Part shown: positions 8,431 through 16,523 of the stretch, piece by piece
Layout of the letters: each line of letters starts with the position of its first letter
Position numbering within the stretch: position 1 is the first letter of the stretch
Source: Roseobacter sp. CCS2
GTDB lineage: Bacteria > Pseudomonadota > Alphaproteobacteria > Rhodobacterales > Rhodobacteraceae
NCBI RefSeq assembly: GCF_000169435.1
Contig: NZ_AAYB01000002.1
Span: forward strand, 124,001-188,000
DNA: 64,000 bases
Direction: 5' to 3'
Notes under the pieces: generated by a model
The model's input: only the letters and a program-made list of their open reading frames with translations
Databases searched by the model: none
Told to the model about the DNA's origin: nothing
Program-made: the position numbers and the translations under genes

Positions 8431-8619
8431 TTACTTGGTCGTGGGGGTGCAAGTATAGCCGGATAGTTTTGTCACTTCGCTACACCCTTGGCTGACGTCT
8501 GGCGTGGGCTGCGGCGGATAGGTCAGCGTGGGGAAGTTGACCTGAAGCGAAAGGGCCGAGGCAGGGGCTGCGATGCCGACGAAAGCGGCTGCGGTGAGGG
8601 CAAAGAAGATACGGGACAT
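8431..8619 (-). CDS. Small secreted protein of unknown function, putative TetR target
   Basis: This encodes 62 residues. A clear signal peptide (MSRIFFALTAAAFVGIAAPASA, cut after ASA) leaves a mature peptide of about 40 residues rich in Pro and Thr, with two cysteines (QGC and YTC) that could form one disulfide. AAGGAA lies upstream of the chosen ATG. No family is recognised. Two copies of the site found in the tetR promoter lie 43-90 bases upstream of the start, which suggests it is controlled by the adjacent regulator. Confidence 0.65.
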   Translation of the reverse strand: MSRIFFALTAAAFVGIAAPASALSLQVNFPTLTYPPQPTPDVSQGCSEVTKLSGYTCTPTTK

Positions 8620-8661
8620 GCTGTGGTTCCTTCTTGAGAATTTCGGTTCGTAAGGAATAAC

Positions 8662-8709
8662 TAAACAGTTCAGTTTAGATTGCAAGATGAAAATGAACCG
8701 AACGGTTCA
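8662..8709. promoter_or_regulatory. Two operator-like palindromes shared with the tetR promoter
   Basis: TGAACCGAACGGTTCA (8694-8709) has perfect 7-base arms around AA, and TAAACAGTTCAGTTTA (8662-8677) lies 16 bases away. The second site, read on the minus strand, matches the first in 12 of 16 positions, and both resemble the site at 8350-8365. The combined pattern is roughly TRAACYGAWCNGTTYA. They lie directly upstream of the small secreted-protein gene, so they are probably binding sites for the neighbouring TetR protein. Confidence 0.62.
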
Positions 8710-8811
8710 CTTTTTTACGATCAGCTTTGGTGATGAGATTGAATTGGCGCAGACGCATGCCTGCATACGCCGTGTTCTTGTGCCTGAGAAACTTATACTG
8801 GCGGCTTGGCC

Positions 8812-9390
8812 TTAGACGTCCCGCACCATAGTGGTGGACGCGCTGAACCCGAAAATGTGTTTGAGCAGCCCGATTTTAACTGTCTTAAGCTCTTTAAACC
8901 CGACATGCCGATAGAGTGCTTTGGCGCGCGGGTTGGTGTCGACCACGTCAAGCCGCACTTGGGTGTAGCCGCGCCGTTTTGCTTCGTCGATGATCGCGTC
9001 AAGCAGGGCAGTTCCGACGCCAGAACCCCGTGCTTCGGGTGCCACGAAAAGACCGTCCATCAGAAAGCGTTCATTCTCAACATCTCGTTCAAGCAGCCCG
9101 AGCAGAGAGATGCGGATCGCGGCACTGGTCCAGCCATAGATCTTGCGCAGGTCTTTGAAATCGCCGCCCACCAATGAACCGTGGGTCGTTTTGAACCCGG
9201 CGATCCCCAGCAGCTTGCCATCGTCATCATGCGCGCAAATCCCGTGATCTGGCCGCAGTACAGACCGGACGAACATCAGCGCCTGATACTTTGGCCCCAA
9301 GGTGAACCCAAGCTTTTCGCCGAAAGCGTTCCAATAGAGCGCCGCCGCCTCTTCGCGGTCTTTTTGGGGGATCCCGACGGTGATCTTCAT
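8812..9390 (-). CDS. GNAT family N-acetyltransferase
   Basis: This probable acetyl-CoA-dependent acyltransferase has 192 residues and unknown substrate. The acetyl-CoA binding motif A is visible as LFVAPEARGSGVGTALL at about residue 115, followed by VVDTNPRAKALYRHVGF, the usual motif B. The start codon overlaps the stop of the moeA fusion gene (TAATG), making it the last gene of the molybdenum-cofactor operon. A role in cofactor synthesis is not implied by the family; the coupling only shows co-expression. Confidence 0.9.
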   Translation of the reverse strand: MKITVGIPQKDREEAAALYWNAFGEKLGFTLGPKYQALMFVRSVLRPDHGICAHDDDGKLLGIAGFKTTHGSLVGGDFKDLRKIYGWTSAAIRISLLGLLERDVENERFLMDGLFVAPEARGSGVGTALLDAIIDEAKRRGYTQVRLDVVDTNPRAKALYRHVGFKELKTVKIGLLKHIFGFSASTTMVRDV

Positions 9391-11480
9391 TACGCAAAGC
9401 TGTTGAATGGGATGTAGGTGACCAAATCACCGGGAGCGATCTTTTGCGCCGGATCGTCAAGTTCTACAAGCCCTGTTGCCCAGCTAAGCCCTGAAACCCG
9501 CCCAGACCCTTCGGAGGGAAAGATGATGACTTGGCCGTCCTCGACGCGCGCGCGCAGATATTCGCGGCGTCCTTCTTTTTTCGATTTGCTGAAGGCGGCA
9601 GGTAGCTGATAGCGCGTGGGGTTCTGCCAAGCGCCACCTGCCATGACACCCAGCGACGGTGCAGCAAAAACCAGCGCGCACACCATCGCGGCGACGGGGT
9701 TGCCCGGCAGGCCAAAGACAGGGGTATCTCGCCACAGGCCAAGCGCAAGGGGGCGCCCGGGTTTCATGGCGATCCGCCACAGGGCGAAGGAACCGGTGCC
9801 TTCAAGCAGTGCTGACATATGGTCTTCGTCCCCCGCCGATGCCCCGCCAGAGGACAGGATGACGTCGCAGTTCGTGGTGGCATCATCGAGGATCGTGCGC
9901 AGTGTGTCACGATTGTCGGGTGCGCGCCCCAGGTCGATGACTTTGTACCCCCAGCTAGCCACCAAGGCAGAGAGCATGGGGCGGTTGGCGTCGTAGATTT
10001 GTCCGTCGGTTGTGGTGTCGCCCGGTTCGCGCAGTTCGTCCCCTGTGGAAAGGATGCCAACGCGCAAGGGTTTATGGGCTGTGACGGTGCCAACGCCAGC
10101 GGCGGATAGCATCCCAAGGTCGGCGGGCGTGATCTTGCGCCCCTTTTGCAGGATTGTTTCGCCCGCCTGCATGTCTTCGCCTGCATCCCGCGCGTTTGCC
10201 CCGCGTTTGAGGGGGCCGTGAAAGCTGATCTCAGTATCGGTGGTGTTAACGTCCTCTTGCAAAACGACGGTGTCGACATCTTCGGGCAGGTTCGCTCCGG
10301 TCAGGATGCGGATCGCATGGCCAAGTGGGACAGTGCCGTCATAAGGCGCACCGGCGGCGGAGCGGCCATCGACCAGTTTCAACCGCGTGATGCCTGCGGG
10401 TGCAGGACCGGTAAAGCCATAGCCGTCGACCGCCGCATTCGGGGCAGGCGGGTGTGACCGGATGGCCTGAGCGTTTTGGGCCAGAAAACGGTTGGCCGCG
10501 TCTTTCACCTGCACAGTTTCGGTGCCTGTCACGCAGGTCAGCTTGTCGCGCAGGTGTTGGTGGGCGTCGTCCACGGGTGTCCAATGCGCGCCTTGAGGCA
10601 TCGCAAAGCAGTCATTTTTGAGCGGGGGTGGATTGGTCGTCAGGGCGTTGCGCAGCATCTGGGATTGTCCGGCGCCAAGGACCCAGCCTTCTGACGTGCC
10701 TTCAATATCAAAGAGTATTTCCAAGTCGGTTGCCGGTAGGGCCGAAAAGGCGCGGGCGTAGAGTGAGACTTGCGCGGCGTCCTTGATTGGGTTGGGATCG
10801 TTTGCGATCAAATCAGGGAGGAGTGAGAAGTAAGTTTCCGCAAGAACGATTTGGGCATCGGGAGCCTGAAACGGCCAGACAGAGAGTGACGGACCGAAGC
10901 GTTTGCGTAGACGCGATAGAACCGGCAGGCCCATGATGACTTGTCCGCCGACCGCCCCTGCGCCAGCCAGCTGCCAGGGGGAAAAGCTGCCGGGGATGGC
11001 GATATCGGCGGCGCGTTTTTCGGCCAGACCGTGATCGGCTGTGCGGTCGTTTCCCTTGCGCGGCAGATGCGCGATATCGCGGGCGAGGCCGTTGAACCAG
11101 AAGGGGCCCGTGCCGGGAAAGCGTGCGTTGATATCGCCTGCCAGATCGAAACGATTGTTGGCTTTGGGGCTGTCCTGCACGCGGGCCTCGAACCAGTCCC
11201 ACAGGGCGAGCGTGTCTTCTGATCCGATCAAATGAGTGGCGAAACCGCTGGGGTAGGCAAAACAAAGATCGAAGCCCACAAGCACACGGTGGCCTGCGGA
11301 TTGGAGTGTTGCGAGGGTGTCTGCCAGCCAATCTTCGGCCAGTTGGCGGTTGCGTAGATAGATAGGGTCTTCGGCCACGCCAGCGGTGGCAATGCAGGCC
11401 CAGATGGCATCTTTGACGGGGCGCAGGCCGCGGTCATTACCGCCCGACCAGTCGACCATGATGACTTTGTCGAACGTCAC
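9390..11480 (-). CDS. moeA: Fusion of an unknown N-terminal domain with molybdopterin molybdotransferase MoeA
   Basis: This 696-residue protein has two parts. Residues of about 290-696 are a complete MoeA, which inserts molybdate into adenylylated molybdopterin; it shows AAVDGYG, GAnLPeDvD-type GANLPEDVD, SSGGASAGDEDH and GLPGNPVA. Residues 1-290 are an extra domain starting near MVDWSGGND, with VGFDLCFAYPSG at about 68-79; Asp-Trp-Ser-Gly on the first strand suggests an RNase H-like fold as in DUF429, which is inference. The GTG at 11480 overlaps the mobB stop (GTGA); the start could also be the ATG at 11459. The MoeA part has normal length. Confidence 0.85.
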   Translation of the reverse strand: MTFDKVIMVDWSGGNDRGLRPVKDAIWACIATAGVAEDPIYLRNRQLAEDWLADTLATLQSAGHRVLVGFDLCFAYPSGFATHLIGSEDTLALWDWFEARVQDSPKANNRFDLAGDINARFPGTGPFWFNGLARDIAHLPRKGNDRTADHGLAEKRAADIAIPGSFSPWQLAGAGAVGGQVIMGLPVLSRLRKRFGPSLSVWPFQAPDAQIVLAETYFSLLPDLIANDPNPIKDAAQVSLYARAFSALPATDLEILFDIEGTSEGWVLGAGQSQMLRNALTTNPPPLKNDCFAMPQGAHWTPVDDAHQHLRDKLTCVTGTETVQVKDAANRFLAQNAQAIRSHPPAPNAAVDGYGFTGPAPAGITRLKLVDGRSAAGAPYDGTVPLGHAIRILTGANLPEDVDTVVLQEDVNTTDTEISFHGPLKRGANARDAGEDMQAGETILQKGRKITPADLGMLSAAGVGTVTAHKPLRVGILSTGDELREPGDTTTDGQIYDANRPMLSALVASWGYKVIDLGRAPDNRDTLRTILDDATTNCDVILSSGGASAGDEDHMSALLEGTGSFALWRIAMKPGRPLALGLWRDTPVFGLPGNPVAAMVCALVFAAPSLGVMAGGAWQNPTRYQLPAAFSKSKKEGRREYLRARVEDGQVIIFPSEGSGRVSGLSWATGLVELDDPAQKIAPGDLVTYIPFNSFA

Positions 11481-11968
11481 AGGCCGACCTCTGACAGGAT
11501 GAAATCGGCGATGGCTTTGGTATCGTTGAGATCGAATTGGGGTTGCGTGACATCCAAGGCGCAATCGGAGGCGATGGCGCGGATGGTTTCGTCTTCTTGG
11601 GCGATGAGGGGGTGGTTGTTTGCGCTGCGGTAGGCCTCAATCTTGGGGTGTTTGTCGCGTTTGTAGCCTTCGACGAGGATCAGATCGACGGGGTCGAGTT
11701 GCTTGAGCAGATCCGCCAGCGGTACCTCATCGTTTTCGCGTAGTTCTGTCATCAGTGCCCAGCGCGCACGTGATGACAGCAGCACCTGATGCGCGCCTGC
11801 GTGCCGGTGGCGATAGCTGTCCTTGCCGGGGTGGTCGACGTCAAAACTGTGGTGCGCGTGTTTGAGGGTGGAGACGGTAAAACCGCGCCCCGTGATTTCA
11901 GTGACCAGCCGTTCCATCAGGCCGGTTTTGCCAGCGTTCTTGTAACCTGTGACGCCGTAGATTTTCAT
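11477..11968 (-). CDS. mobB: Molybdopterin-guanine dinucleotide biosynthesis protein B
   Basis: This 163-residue P-loop GTPase assists MobA in forming the guanine dinucleotide form of molybdenum cofactor. The Walker A motif GYKNAGKTGLM is at the N terminus and LILVEGYKRDKHPKIE, typical of MobB, lies near residue 105. Both ends overlap neighbours by four bases (mobA upstream, moeA fusion downstream), so expression is coupled. Confidence 0.93.
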   Translation of the reverse strand: MKIYGVTGYKNAGKTGLMERLVTEITGRGFTVSTLKHAHHSFDVDHPGKDSYRHRHAGAHQVLLSSRARWALMTELRENDEVPLADLLKQLDPVDLILVEGYKRDKHPKIEAYRSANNHPLIAQEDETIRAIASDCALDVTQPQFDLNDTKAIADFILSEVGL

Positions 11969-12552
11969 AGCATGGTTTCCGCTTTGGCCAGATCATCCGG
12001 GGTGTTCACGTTGAAAAAGGCGGCATCATCGGGAAAATGGGCTGTGGTGCCACCATGTTTGTCGGTCCACAGGACGACTTTGCGCAGACCATTGTTAAGC
12101 GCTGCGCGCAGGTCATCGCGCAAGGCGGTGGGCCAGAGGCCAAAGGTGGGGTGCCGCCCGTCTGGTGTGCGGGCGAGCGCGATTTGCGCGTTTGCTTGTT
12201 CGGCAGCTTGCAGAAGGTGCGGGACCAGATCGCACGGAAAAAAGGGTGTGTCGGCGGCAGCGGTGACGATATGGCTGGCACCTTGGGATGCGGCCCAGTC
12301 AAGCCCCGCAAGGACGCCGGACAGGGGGCCTGCGAAGCCCGTGATGCTATCGGGGATAACGGGAAGGTTGAGATGTTTGAAGCGTTTCGGATCGCCGTTT
12401 GCGTTCAGCGCGAGTGCAGCAACCTGTGGCTCCAGACGGTCGATGACATGGGACAGGATGGTGCCACCGCCCAAAGGCAAAAGCCCTTTGTCGCCGCCGC
12501 CCATACGCGTGGCTTGACCACCTGCGAGAATGACGCCGAGGGGTTGTTTCAT
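11965..12552 (-). CDS. mobA: Molybdenum cofactor guanylyltransferase
   Basis: The enzyme joins GMP from GTP to molybdopterin to give the bis-MGD precursor used by DMSO-reductase-type enzymes such as formate dehydrogenase. The 195-residue protein begins with the nucleotidyltransferase signature GVILAGGQATRMGGGDKGLL and has AADTPFF at about residue 95 (metal-binding Asp). It overlaps the upstream YcxB-like gene and downstream mobB by ATGA junctions. The nearby fdhD fits a formate dehydrogenase as client. Confidence 0.95.
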   Translation of the reverse strand: MKQPLGVILAGGQATRMGGGDKGLLPLGGGTILSHVIDRLEPQVAALALNANGDPKRFKHLNLPVIPDSITGFAGPLSGVLAGLDWAASQGASHIVTAAADTPFFPCDLVPHLLQAAEQANAQIALARTPDGRHPTFGLWPTALRDDLRAALNNGLRKVVLWTDKHGGTTAHFPDDAAFFNVNTPDDLAKAETML

Positions 12553-13076
12553 GTGTCTGTTACCGCTTGCCAGCGCTGGATCTTTTCACCCAGCGCGCTG
12601 GGTGTCATGCCATCAGGAAGCATGTCCGCGTCAATCGCGAGCGATTGTTCATCGTACACACGAATAAGCACACCATTGCTGAAAATACGCGGTGGCGGGA
12701 TATCGGCCCATCCAAGCGTCAAACTGCCAAAGTTGGACTGTGAACTGACGCCATCTGCGTCAAGCTGAATTGTCAGCGGGCCGGGTTTTCTGTTTCGGAA
12801 TGCCACTGGGCCGGTGGCTGCAAGTATTCTGGGTTTAGCGTATCGGTCGAACCACCGGAGAAAGAAATATCCGGTATAAAACGCAATACAATCCCGCGGC
12901 ATGATAACATTCATTATAAGCAGAAAACCCGGGATAAGTATGAAAGCGACGCGAATGAATTCAACCGCAAGGTGGTCGGCTGGCGCGCCAAGCCCAAACT
13001 TGCGCATACGCGCCAACGCACGCATCGCTTGGGTTGCATCATCATACTGGACAGTTATGCGATCACTTTCGGTCAT
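12549..13076 (-). CDS. YcxB-like membrane protein
   Basis: This encodes 175 residues. Residues of about 38-75 hold two membrane segments (IRVAFILIPGFLLIMNVIM and the stretch around YTGYFFL). The C-terminal half reads like the YcxB C-terminal domain: LDADGVSSQSNFGSLTLGWADI, then a short strand pattern ending in a predicted peptide-like IDADMLPDGM. Function of the family is unknown. It overlaps mobA by four bases and so is probably the first gene of the mob operon. Confidence 0.68.
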   Translation of the reverse strand: MTESDRITVQYDDATQAMRALARMRKFGLGAPADHLAVEFIRVAFILIPGFLLIMNVIMPRDCIAFYTGYFFLRWFDRYAKPRILAATGPVAFRNRKPGPLTIQLDADGVSSQSNFGSLTLGWADIPPPRIFSNGVLIRVYDEQSLAIDADMLPDGMTPSALGEKIQRWQAVTDT

Positions 13077-13108
13077 TGGGGTCCTTTATGCATCAGCAGC
13101 TTATTGTC

Positions 13109-13195
13109 GCCATCACCCACACGGGCGATTTGACTTGTTTCCAAAGTAGTAATGATGGGACGTTTCAACGCGACACCTGCGTGTGTGGTGATGGC
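13109..13195. repeat. Widely spaced inverted repeat upstream of the mob operon
   Basis: GCCATCACCCACACG (13109-13123) and CGTGTGTGGTGATGGC (13180-13195) are nearly reverse complementary, with one extra base in the second arm, separated by 56 bases. They lie in the 161-base region between the end of fdhD and the start of the YcxB-like gene, in what would be the leader of the minus-strand mob operon. The arms could form a long RNA stem or mark a transposed fragment. No T-run is present. Confidence 0.45.
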
Positions 13196-13237
13196 AGGAG
13201 CCTTTGGCGGAGTTTATTTGGCTAGGTGATATGCAGG

Positions 13238-14119
13238 TCATACGGCCCCCTTGCGTCCTGATTTGCGTGGCTCGTCGGCGACTTGTGTGGGGTCGGCGTC
13301 GCGGATCAGGCGTTCTTCCCCGGCCAGACAGACGAAGCGTTGCCCTTTCATCCGTCCGATGAGGGTAAGGCCGACCTGCGCGGCGATTTCGACCCCCCAT
13401 GCGGTAAAACCCGAGCGAGAGGCGAGGACGGGGATGCCCATCATCGCGGTTTTGATCACCATTTCCGAGGTCAGGCGGCCTGTGGTGTAAAGGGTTTTGT
13501 CGTCCGCACTGATACCTTCGGACAGCATCCAGCCTGCGATTTTATCGACGGCGTTATGGCGGCCCACATCCTCCATATAGACCAGCGGCTGGTTGCCTTG
13601 GCAAAGGATCGTGCCGTGGATCGCCCCAGCCTCAAGGTAGAGAGAGGGCGTCCGGTTAATCGTGGCGGCCAGCGTGTAAAGGTCGGATGTGCGTACTTGC
13701 ACGTCAGGCAGCGTGACCCCTTCGAGCCCTTCCATCATATCGCCGAAAACAGTGCCGACAGCGCAGCCGCTGGTGCGGGTTTTCTTTTTGAGTTTGTCCT
13801 CGTAGGTCGTTTGGCTTTCCGTCCGCACAACCACGGTTTCTAGTTCTTCGTCATAGTCAACGCCTTTGATAACGTCACCAGCGTGCAGCATCCCTTGGTT
13901 GCGCAGGAACCCAAGAGCCAGGTATTCGGGGTAATCGCCAATGGTCATGGCGGTGACGATTTCCTGTGCGTTCAGGTAGATCGTCAGGGGGCGTTCTTCG
14001 ACAACGCTGATGTTGATCGCTTTGCCGTTCTGGTCTGTTCCACCGACTGCACGGGTCAGCCGTGCCGCGCCGGGATCAGGGGCGATCAGGTAGCCAGAGG
14101 TATCGTCGATCCGCGCCAA
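13238..14119 (-). CDS. fdhD: Formate dehydrogenase accessory sulfurtransferase FdhD
   Basis: FdhD passes sulfur from a cysteine desulfurase to the molybdenum cofactor of formate dehydrogenase. The 293-residue product has the family pattern: RPLTIYLNAQEIVTAM, an active-site region TSGCAVGT and EDVGRHNAVDKI. Only the first cysteine of the usual CxxC pair is present (Cys then Ala-Val-Gly). The frame begins with a TTG codon (14119), with GCGGGAA eight bases upstream; no in-frame ATG precedes it. The formate dehydrogenase structural genes are not in the window. Confidence 0.92.
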   Translation of the reverse strand: MARIDDTSGYLIAPDPGAARLTRAVGGTDQNGKAINISVVEERPLTIYLNAQEIVTAMTIGDYPEYLALGFLRNQGMLHAGDVIKGVDYDEELETVVVRTESQTTYEDKLKKKTRTSGCAVGTVFGDMMEGLEGVTLPDVQVRTSDLYTLAATINRTPSLYLEAGAIHGTILCQGNQPLVYMEDVGRHNAVDKIAGWMLSEGISADDKTLYTTGRLTSEMVIKTAMMGIPVLASRSGFTAWGVEIAAQVGLTLIGRMKGQRFVCLAGEERLIRDADPTQVADEPRKSGRKGAV

Positions 14120-14179
14120 TTGTCATTTCCCGCTTGCGTGGTTAAGGCTGTTGCAACGCCGCCAAGCTAGGGCAAAGCC

Positions 14180-14914
14180 ATGACGACTTCTACTGTGAAA
14201 ACACAGCCAAAAAACCCGGCAAAATCGGCCTATTGGGCGGGCGTGCGCGATGGTGCGCCGTTCATTTTGATGGCGGTGCCATTTTCGGTTCTGTTTGGCG
14301 TTATCGCGACCGATGCGGGGCTGACACTGGCGCAGGCGATGGGGTTTACGGTGCTTGTGATCGCAGGGGCGGCACAGTTTGCGGCGATCCAGTTGATGGT
14401 TGAAAATGCGAGCATTGCCTTTGTGCTGCTGGCGGCCTTGGCCGTGAACCTGCGGATGGCCATGTATTCGGCATCTTTGGTGCCTTATCTGGGGGCAGCG
14501 CCGCTGTGGAAGCGGGCCTTCATTGCATATTTGAACTTTGACCAGACCTATATCACCTCAATCGCCCGGTACGAGGCCCGACCTGAGATGACGGTGGGCG
14601 AACGTGTGTCATATTTCCTTGGGGTTGCCACACCGATTACGCCGTTCTGGATAGGGATGACTTTGGTCGGGGCCTTGGTGGGGCAGGCTATTCCCGATGC
14701 TTGGGCGCTGGATTTCATTATGCCGATCATGTTTCTGGCGATGGTCGCCCCGATGCTGAAATCACTGGCGCATGTGTCGGCGGCGGCAGTGTCTGTTGCG
14801 GTTGGATTGGCCTTGGTGAATATGCCTGCCGGGACGGGGCTTTTGATTGCGGCAGCATCGGCGATGCTGACCGGGGCGCTGGTCGAGATCTGGATGGAAA
14901 GGCGCGCGCGATGA
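14180..14914 (+). CDS. azlC: AzlC family branched-chain amino acid exporter, large subunit
   Basis: The 244-residue integral membrane protein has about seven hydrophobic segments, starting with APFILMAVPFSVLFGVIATDAG, which matches AzlC. With AzlD it forms a two-part exporter for branched-chain amino acids, also known for azaleucine resistance. It starts 60 bases after the divergent fdhD start and overlaps azlD by ATGA. Confidence 0.9.
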   Translation: MTTSTVKTQPKNPAKSAYWAGVRDGAPFILMAVPFSVLFGVIATDAGLTLAQAMGFTVLVIAGAAQFAAIQLMVENASIAFVLLAALAVNLRMAMYSASLVPYLGAAPLWKRAFIAYLNFDQTYITSIARYEARPEMTVGERVSYFLGVATPITPFWIGMTLVGALVGQAIPDAWALDFIMPIMFLAMVAPMLKSLAHVSAAAVSVAVGLALVNMPAGTGLLIAAASAMLTGALVEIWMERRAR

Positions 14915-15246
14915 ACTATTCGGCCTTTGAAATCTGGATGATCATTGTCATCATGGGGATGGGGACGTTCCTGATCCGCTTTTCATTCCTTGGGCTGATT
15001 GGCGACCGACAGATGCCCACATTTGTGCTACGTTTGTTGCGGTATACGCCTGTCGCGGTGCTGCCAGGTATGGTGGCCCCTTTGGTCATTTGGCCGATGG
15101 CGACGGATGGTCAGTTTGACCCGATACGCCTGCTTGCGGCCCTTGCCACAGTGCTGATCGGGGTATGGACCCGCAATGTGCTTTGGGCGATTTTGGGTGG
15201 CGCTCTCACCCTTTACGGGGCGATGGGGATTACGGCCGTTCTTTGA
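14911..15246 (+). CDS. azlD: AzlD family protein, small subunit of the exporter
   Basis: This encodes 111 residues with about four membrane helices; the motif GMGTFLIRFSFLGL near the N terminus and RYTPVAVLPGMVAP in the middle are typical of AzlD. The start is the ATG overlapping the azlC stop. Its 3' end overlaps the convergent lipoprotein gene by 17 bases. It probably works in complex with AzlC in the inner membrane. Confidence 0.9.
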   Translation: MNYSAFEIWMIIVIMGMGTFLIRFSFLGLIGDRQMPTFVLRLLRYTPVAVLPGMVAPLVIWPMATDGQFDPIRLLAALATVLIGVWTRNVLWAILGGALTLYGAMGITAVL

Positions 15247-15844
15247 GAATCCGAGATATTTCCGCAAGGGCGAGGGTTTTGTCGTCTGCATCGTCTTCGC
15301 GGTATTCCAACGTGGTAACGCCGGGCAATGTGCCGAAATCCTCTGCGATCCGGCCTGGGCCCCACGTTTGGCGAATACTTTCAAACCCTGGCAACTGCCG
15401 CAGGATACGTGAGGTCACGCGCGCGCAATTGGCTTGCGGAACCGGGCCAGACACCAGCGCAAGATTAAGCGCTTGTTCCGCAATTTCTGGTGATACGTCG
15501 ACTGTTTGTCCAACCACATAAAAGCTGGAACGTGCGTGGAAGCTGACATAAAAGTTTTCCAGTCGCGGGGTCACGCCAAAAAGGACATCGTTCCGCTCTG
15601 GCATGACTTCTTGTTCGAATGATCCTGCGGGGTCAAAAAGAACGCGCTGACTGGCGTTGATCAACAGTGCTGAATGGGCGCCGGTGTCGGTGCTCACCCT
15701 TTTCATGGTATAAAGCGTTAGATAATTGCGCCCCGGTTTGCGGTGGATCGCACGCGCGACCACGTCTTCGGGCGCCCATACCTGTGGTGCTGCACACGCC
15801 GATAGCGCCAGCGGCAGACCGATCAGAAATTTGCGGCGATCCAT
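15230..15844 (-). CDS. Conserved hypothetical lipoprotein or exported protein
   Basis: This 204-residue product begins MDRRKFLIGLPLALSACAA: basic N terminus, hydrophobic core and an LSAC lipobox. The mature part includes a stretch GAHSALLINASQRVLFDPAGSF and FYVSFHARSSFYVV, and later NCARVTSRIL, a layout that recalls NlpC/P60-like or DUF4105-type papain folds (His and Cys), but I cannot assign the family. It lies seven bases upstream of the oxidase subunit IV gene end, on the same strand. Confidence 0.7.
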   Translation of the reverse strand: MDRRKFLIGLPLALSACAAPQVWAPEDVVARAIHRKPGRNYLTLYTMKRVSTDTGAHSALLINASQRVLFDPAGSFEQEVMPERNDVLFGVTPRLENFYVSFHARSSFYVVGQTVDVSPEIAEQALNLALVSGPVPQANCARVTSRILRQLPGFESIRQTWGPGRIAEDFGTLPGVTTLEYREDDADDKTLALAEISRILKERP

Positions 15845-15850
15845 CAGGCT

Positions 15851-15985
15851 TTATATGGCAATCAATGCAAGGAAGATCAGGAAAACAATAATGGCGATGG
15901 TCGCCTTTGTTGTCATGCTCATGAAACCGTCAAAGGTTTTTTCCTGAACCGAAGTATCCATTTCGCCGTGTTTATGTTCAGCCAT
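15851..15985 (-). CDS. aa3-type cytochrome c oxidase subunit IV
   Basis: This 44-residue gene encodes MAEHKHGEMDTSVQEKTFDG followed by a single membrane helix (ATIAIIVFLIFLALIAI). It matches the small bacterial subunit IV (COX4_pro_2) seen in Paracoccus and Rhodobacter aa3 oxidases, where the helix packs against the catalytic core; its loss is tolerated in Paracoccus. The ATG is preceded by AAAGGG. The main oxidase genes are not in the window, as is common. Confidence 0.85.
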   Translation of the reverse strand: MAEHKHGEMDTSVQEKTFDGFMSMTTKATIAIIVFLIFLALIAI

Positions 15986-16078
15986 CGTAAGGCCCTTTCG
16001 TCATCTGATTTGTTATGCGCATAGACGATTCATGTGCTGCTGTCACGCGGTCAGGTGGTCACATCTTGCTTGCCCATT

Positions 16079-16504
16079 TCAGGCGCTGTGTTCATCGCGT
16101 CCGGGTTCGGTCGGATCGCTGGAGAACAACGCGATTTTGTTACCCTGCGGGTCGCGTAGGTAGCCGACATAAAAATGCGGTCCATAGGCGGCACGAAAGC
16201 CCGGCGGCCCTGCGTCAGTGCCGCCAGCGGCAAGTGCTGCGGCGTGAAGATCGCGTACTTGGCTTTGATTGCGGGCTTCAAACGCGACCATAGCGCCATT
16301 CCCAGCCGAGGCAGGGCGTCCGTCAAAGGTTGGTTTGACATAGAAATCCGGCAGAACGGCAGACTGGCCCTGTGGGACAGGCAGCGCGTAGCTAAGCCCC
16401 TCTGGCCCCTCTTTCAGTCCGTACCCAAGGGCGGGCAAGAAAGCCGCATAAAATCGTTTGGCCTGTGCGATGTCGTCGGCGCCGACTGTGACGTATGCAA
16501 TCAT
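16079..16504 (-). CDS. VOC family (glyoxalase/dioxygenase-fold) protein
   Basis: The 141-residue protein starts MIAYVTVGADDIAQAKRFY, the usual first beta-alpha motif of the vicinal-oxygen-chelate fold, and ends with DPQGNKIALF, the last strand motif. Four paired beta-alpha-beta units are expected. Family members act as glyoxalases, antibiotic-binding proteins or dioxygenases; the specific role cannot be read here. It is followed on the same strand by no obvious partner; the DUF6173 gene is 19 bases upstream. Confidence 0.87.
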   Translation of the reverse strand: MIAYVTVGADDIAQAKRFYAAFLPALGYGLKEGPEGLSYALPVPQGQSAVLPDFYVKPTFDGRPASAGNGAMVAFEARNQSQVRDLHAAALAAGGTDAGPPGFRAAYGPHFYVGYLRDPQGNKIALFSSDPTEPGRDEHSA

Positions 16505-16523
16505 GACCGATGTCCCCTGTTGA

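Noticed and set aside
13077..13237. Molybdenum-cofactor riboswitch upstream of the mob operon
   Set aside because: The inverted repeat is present, but the conserved core of the described Moco RNA motif was not recognised.
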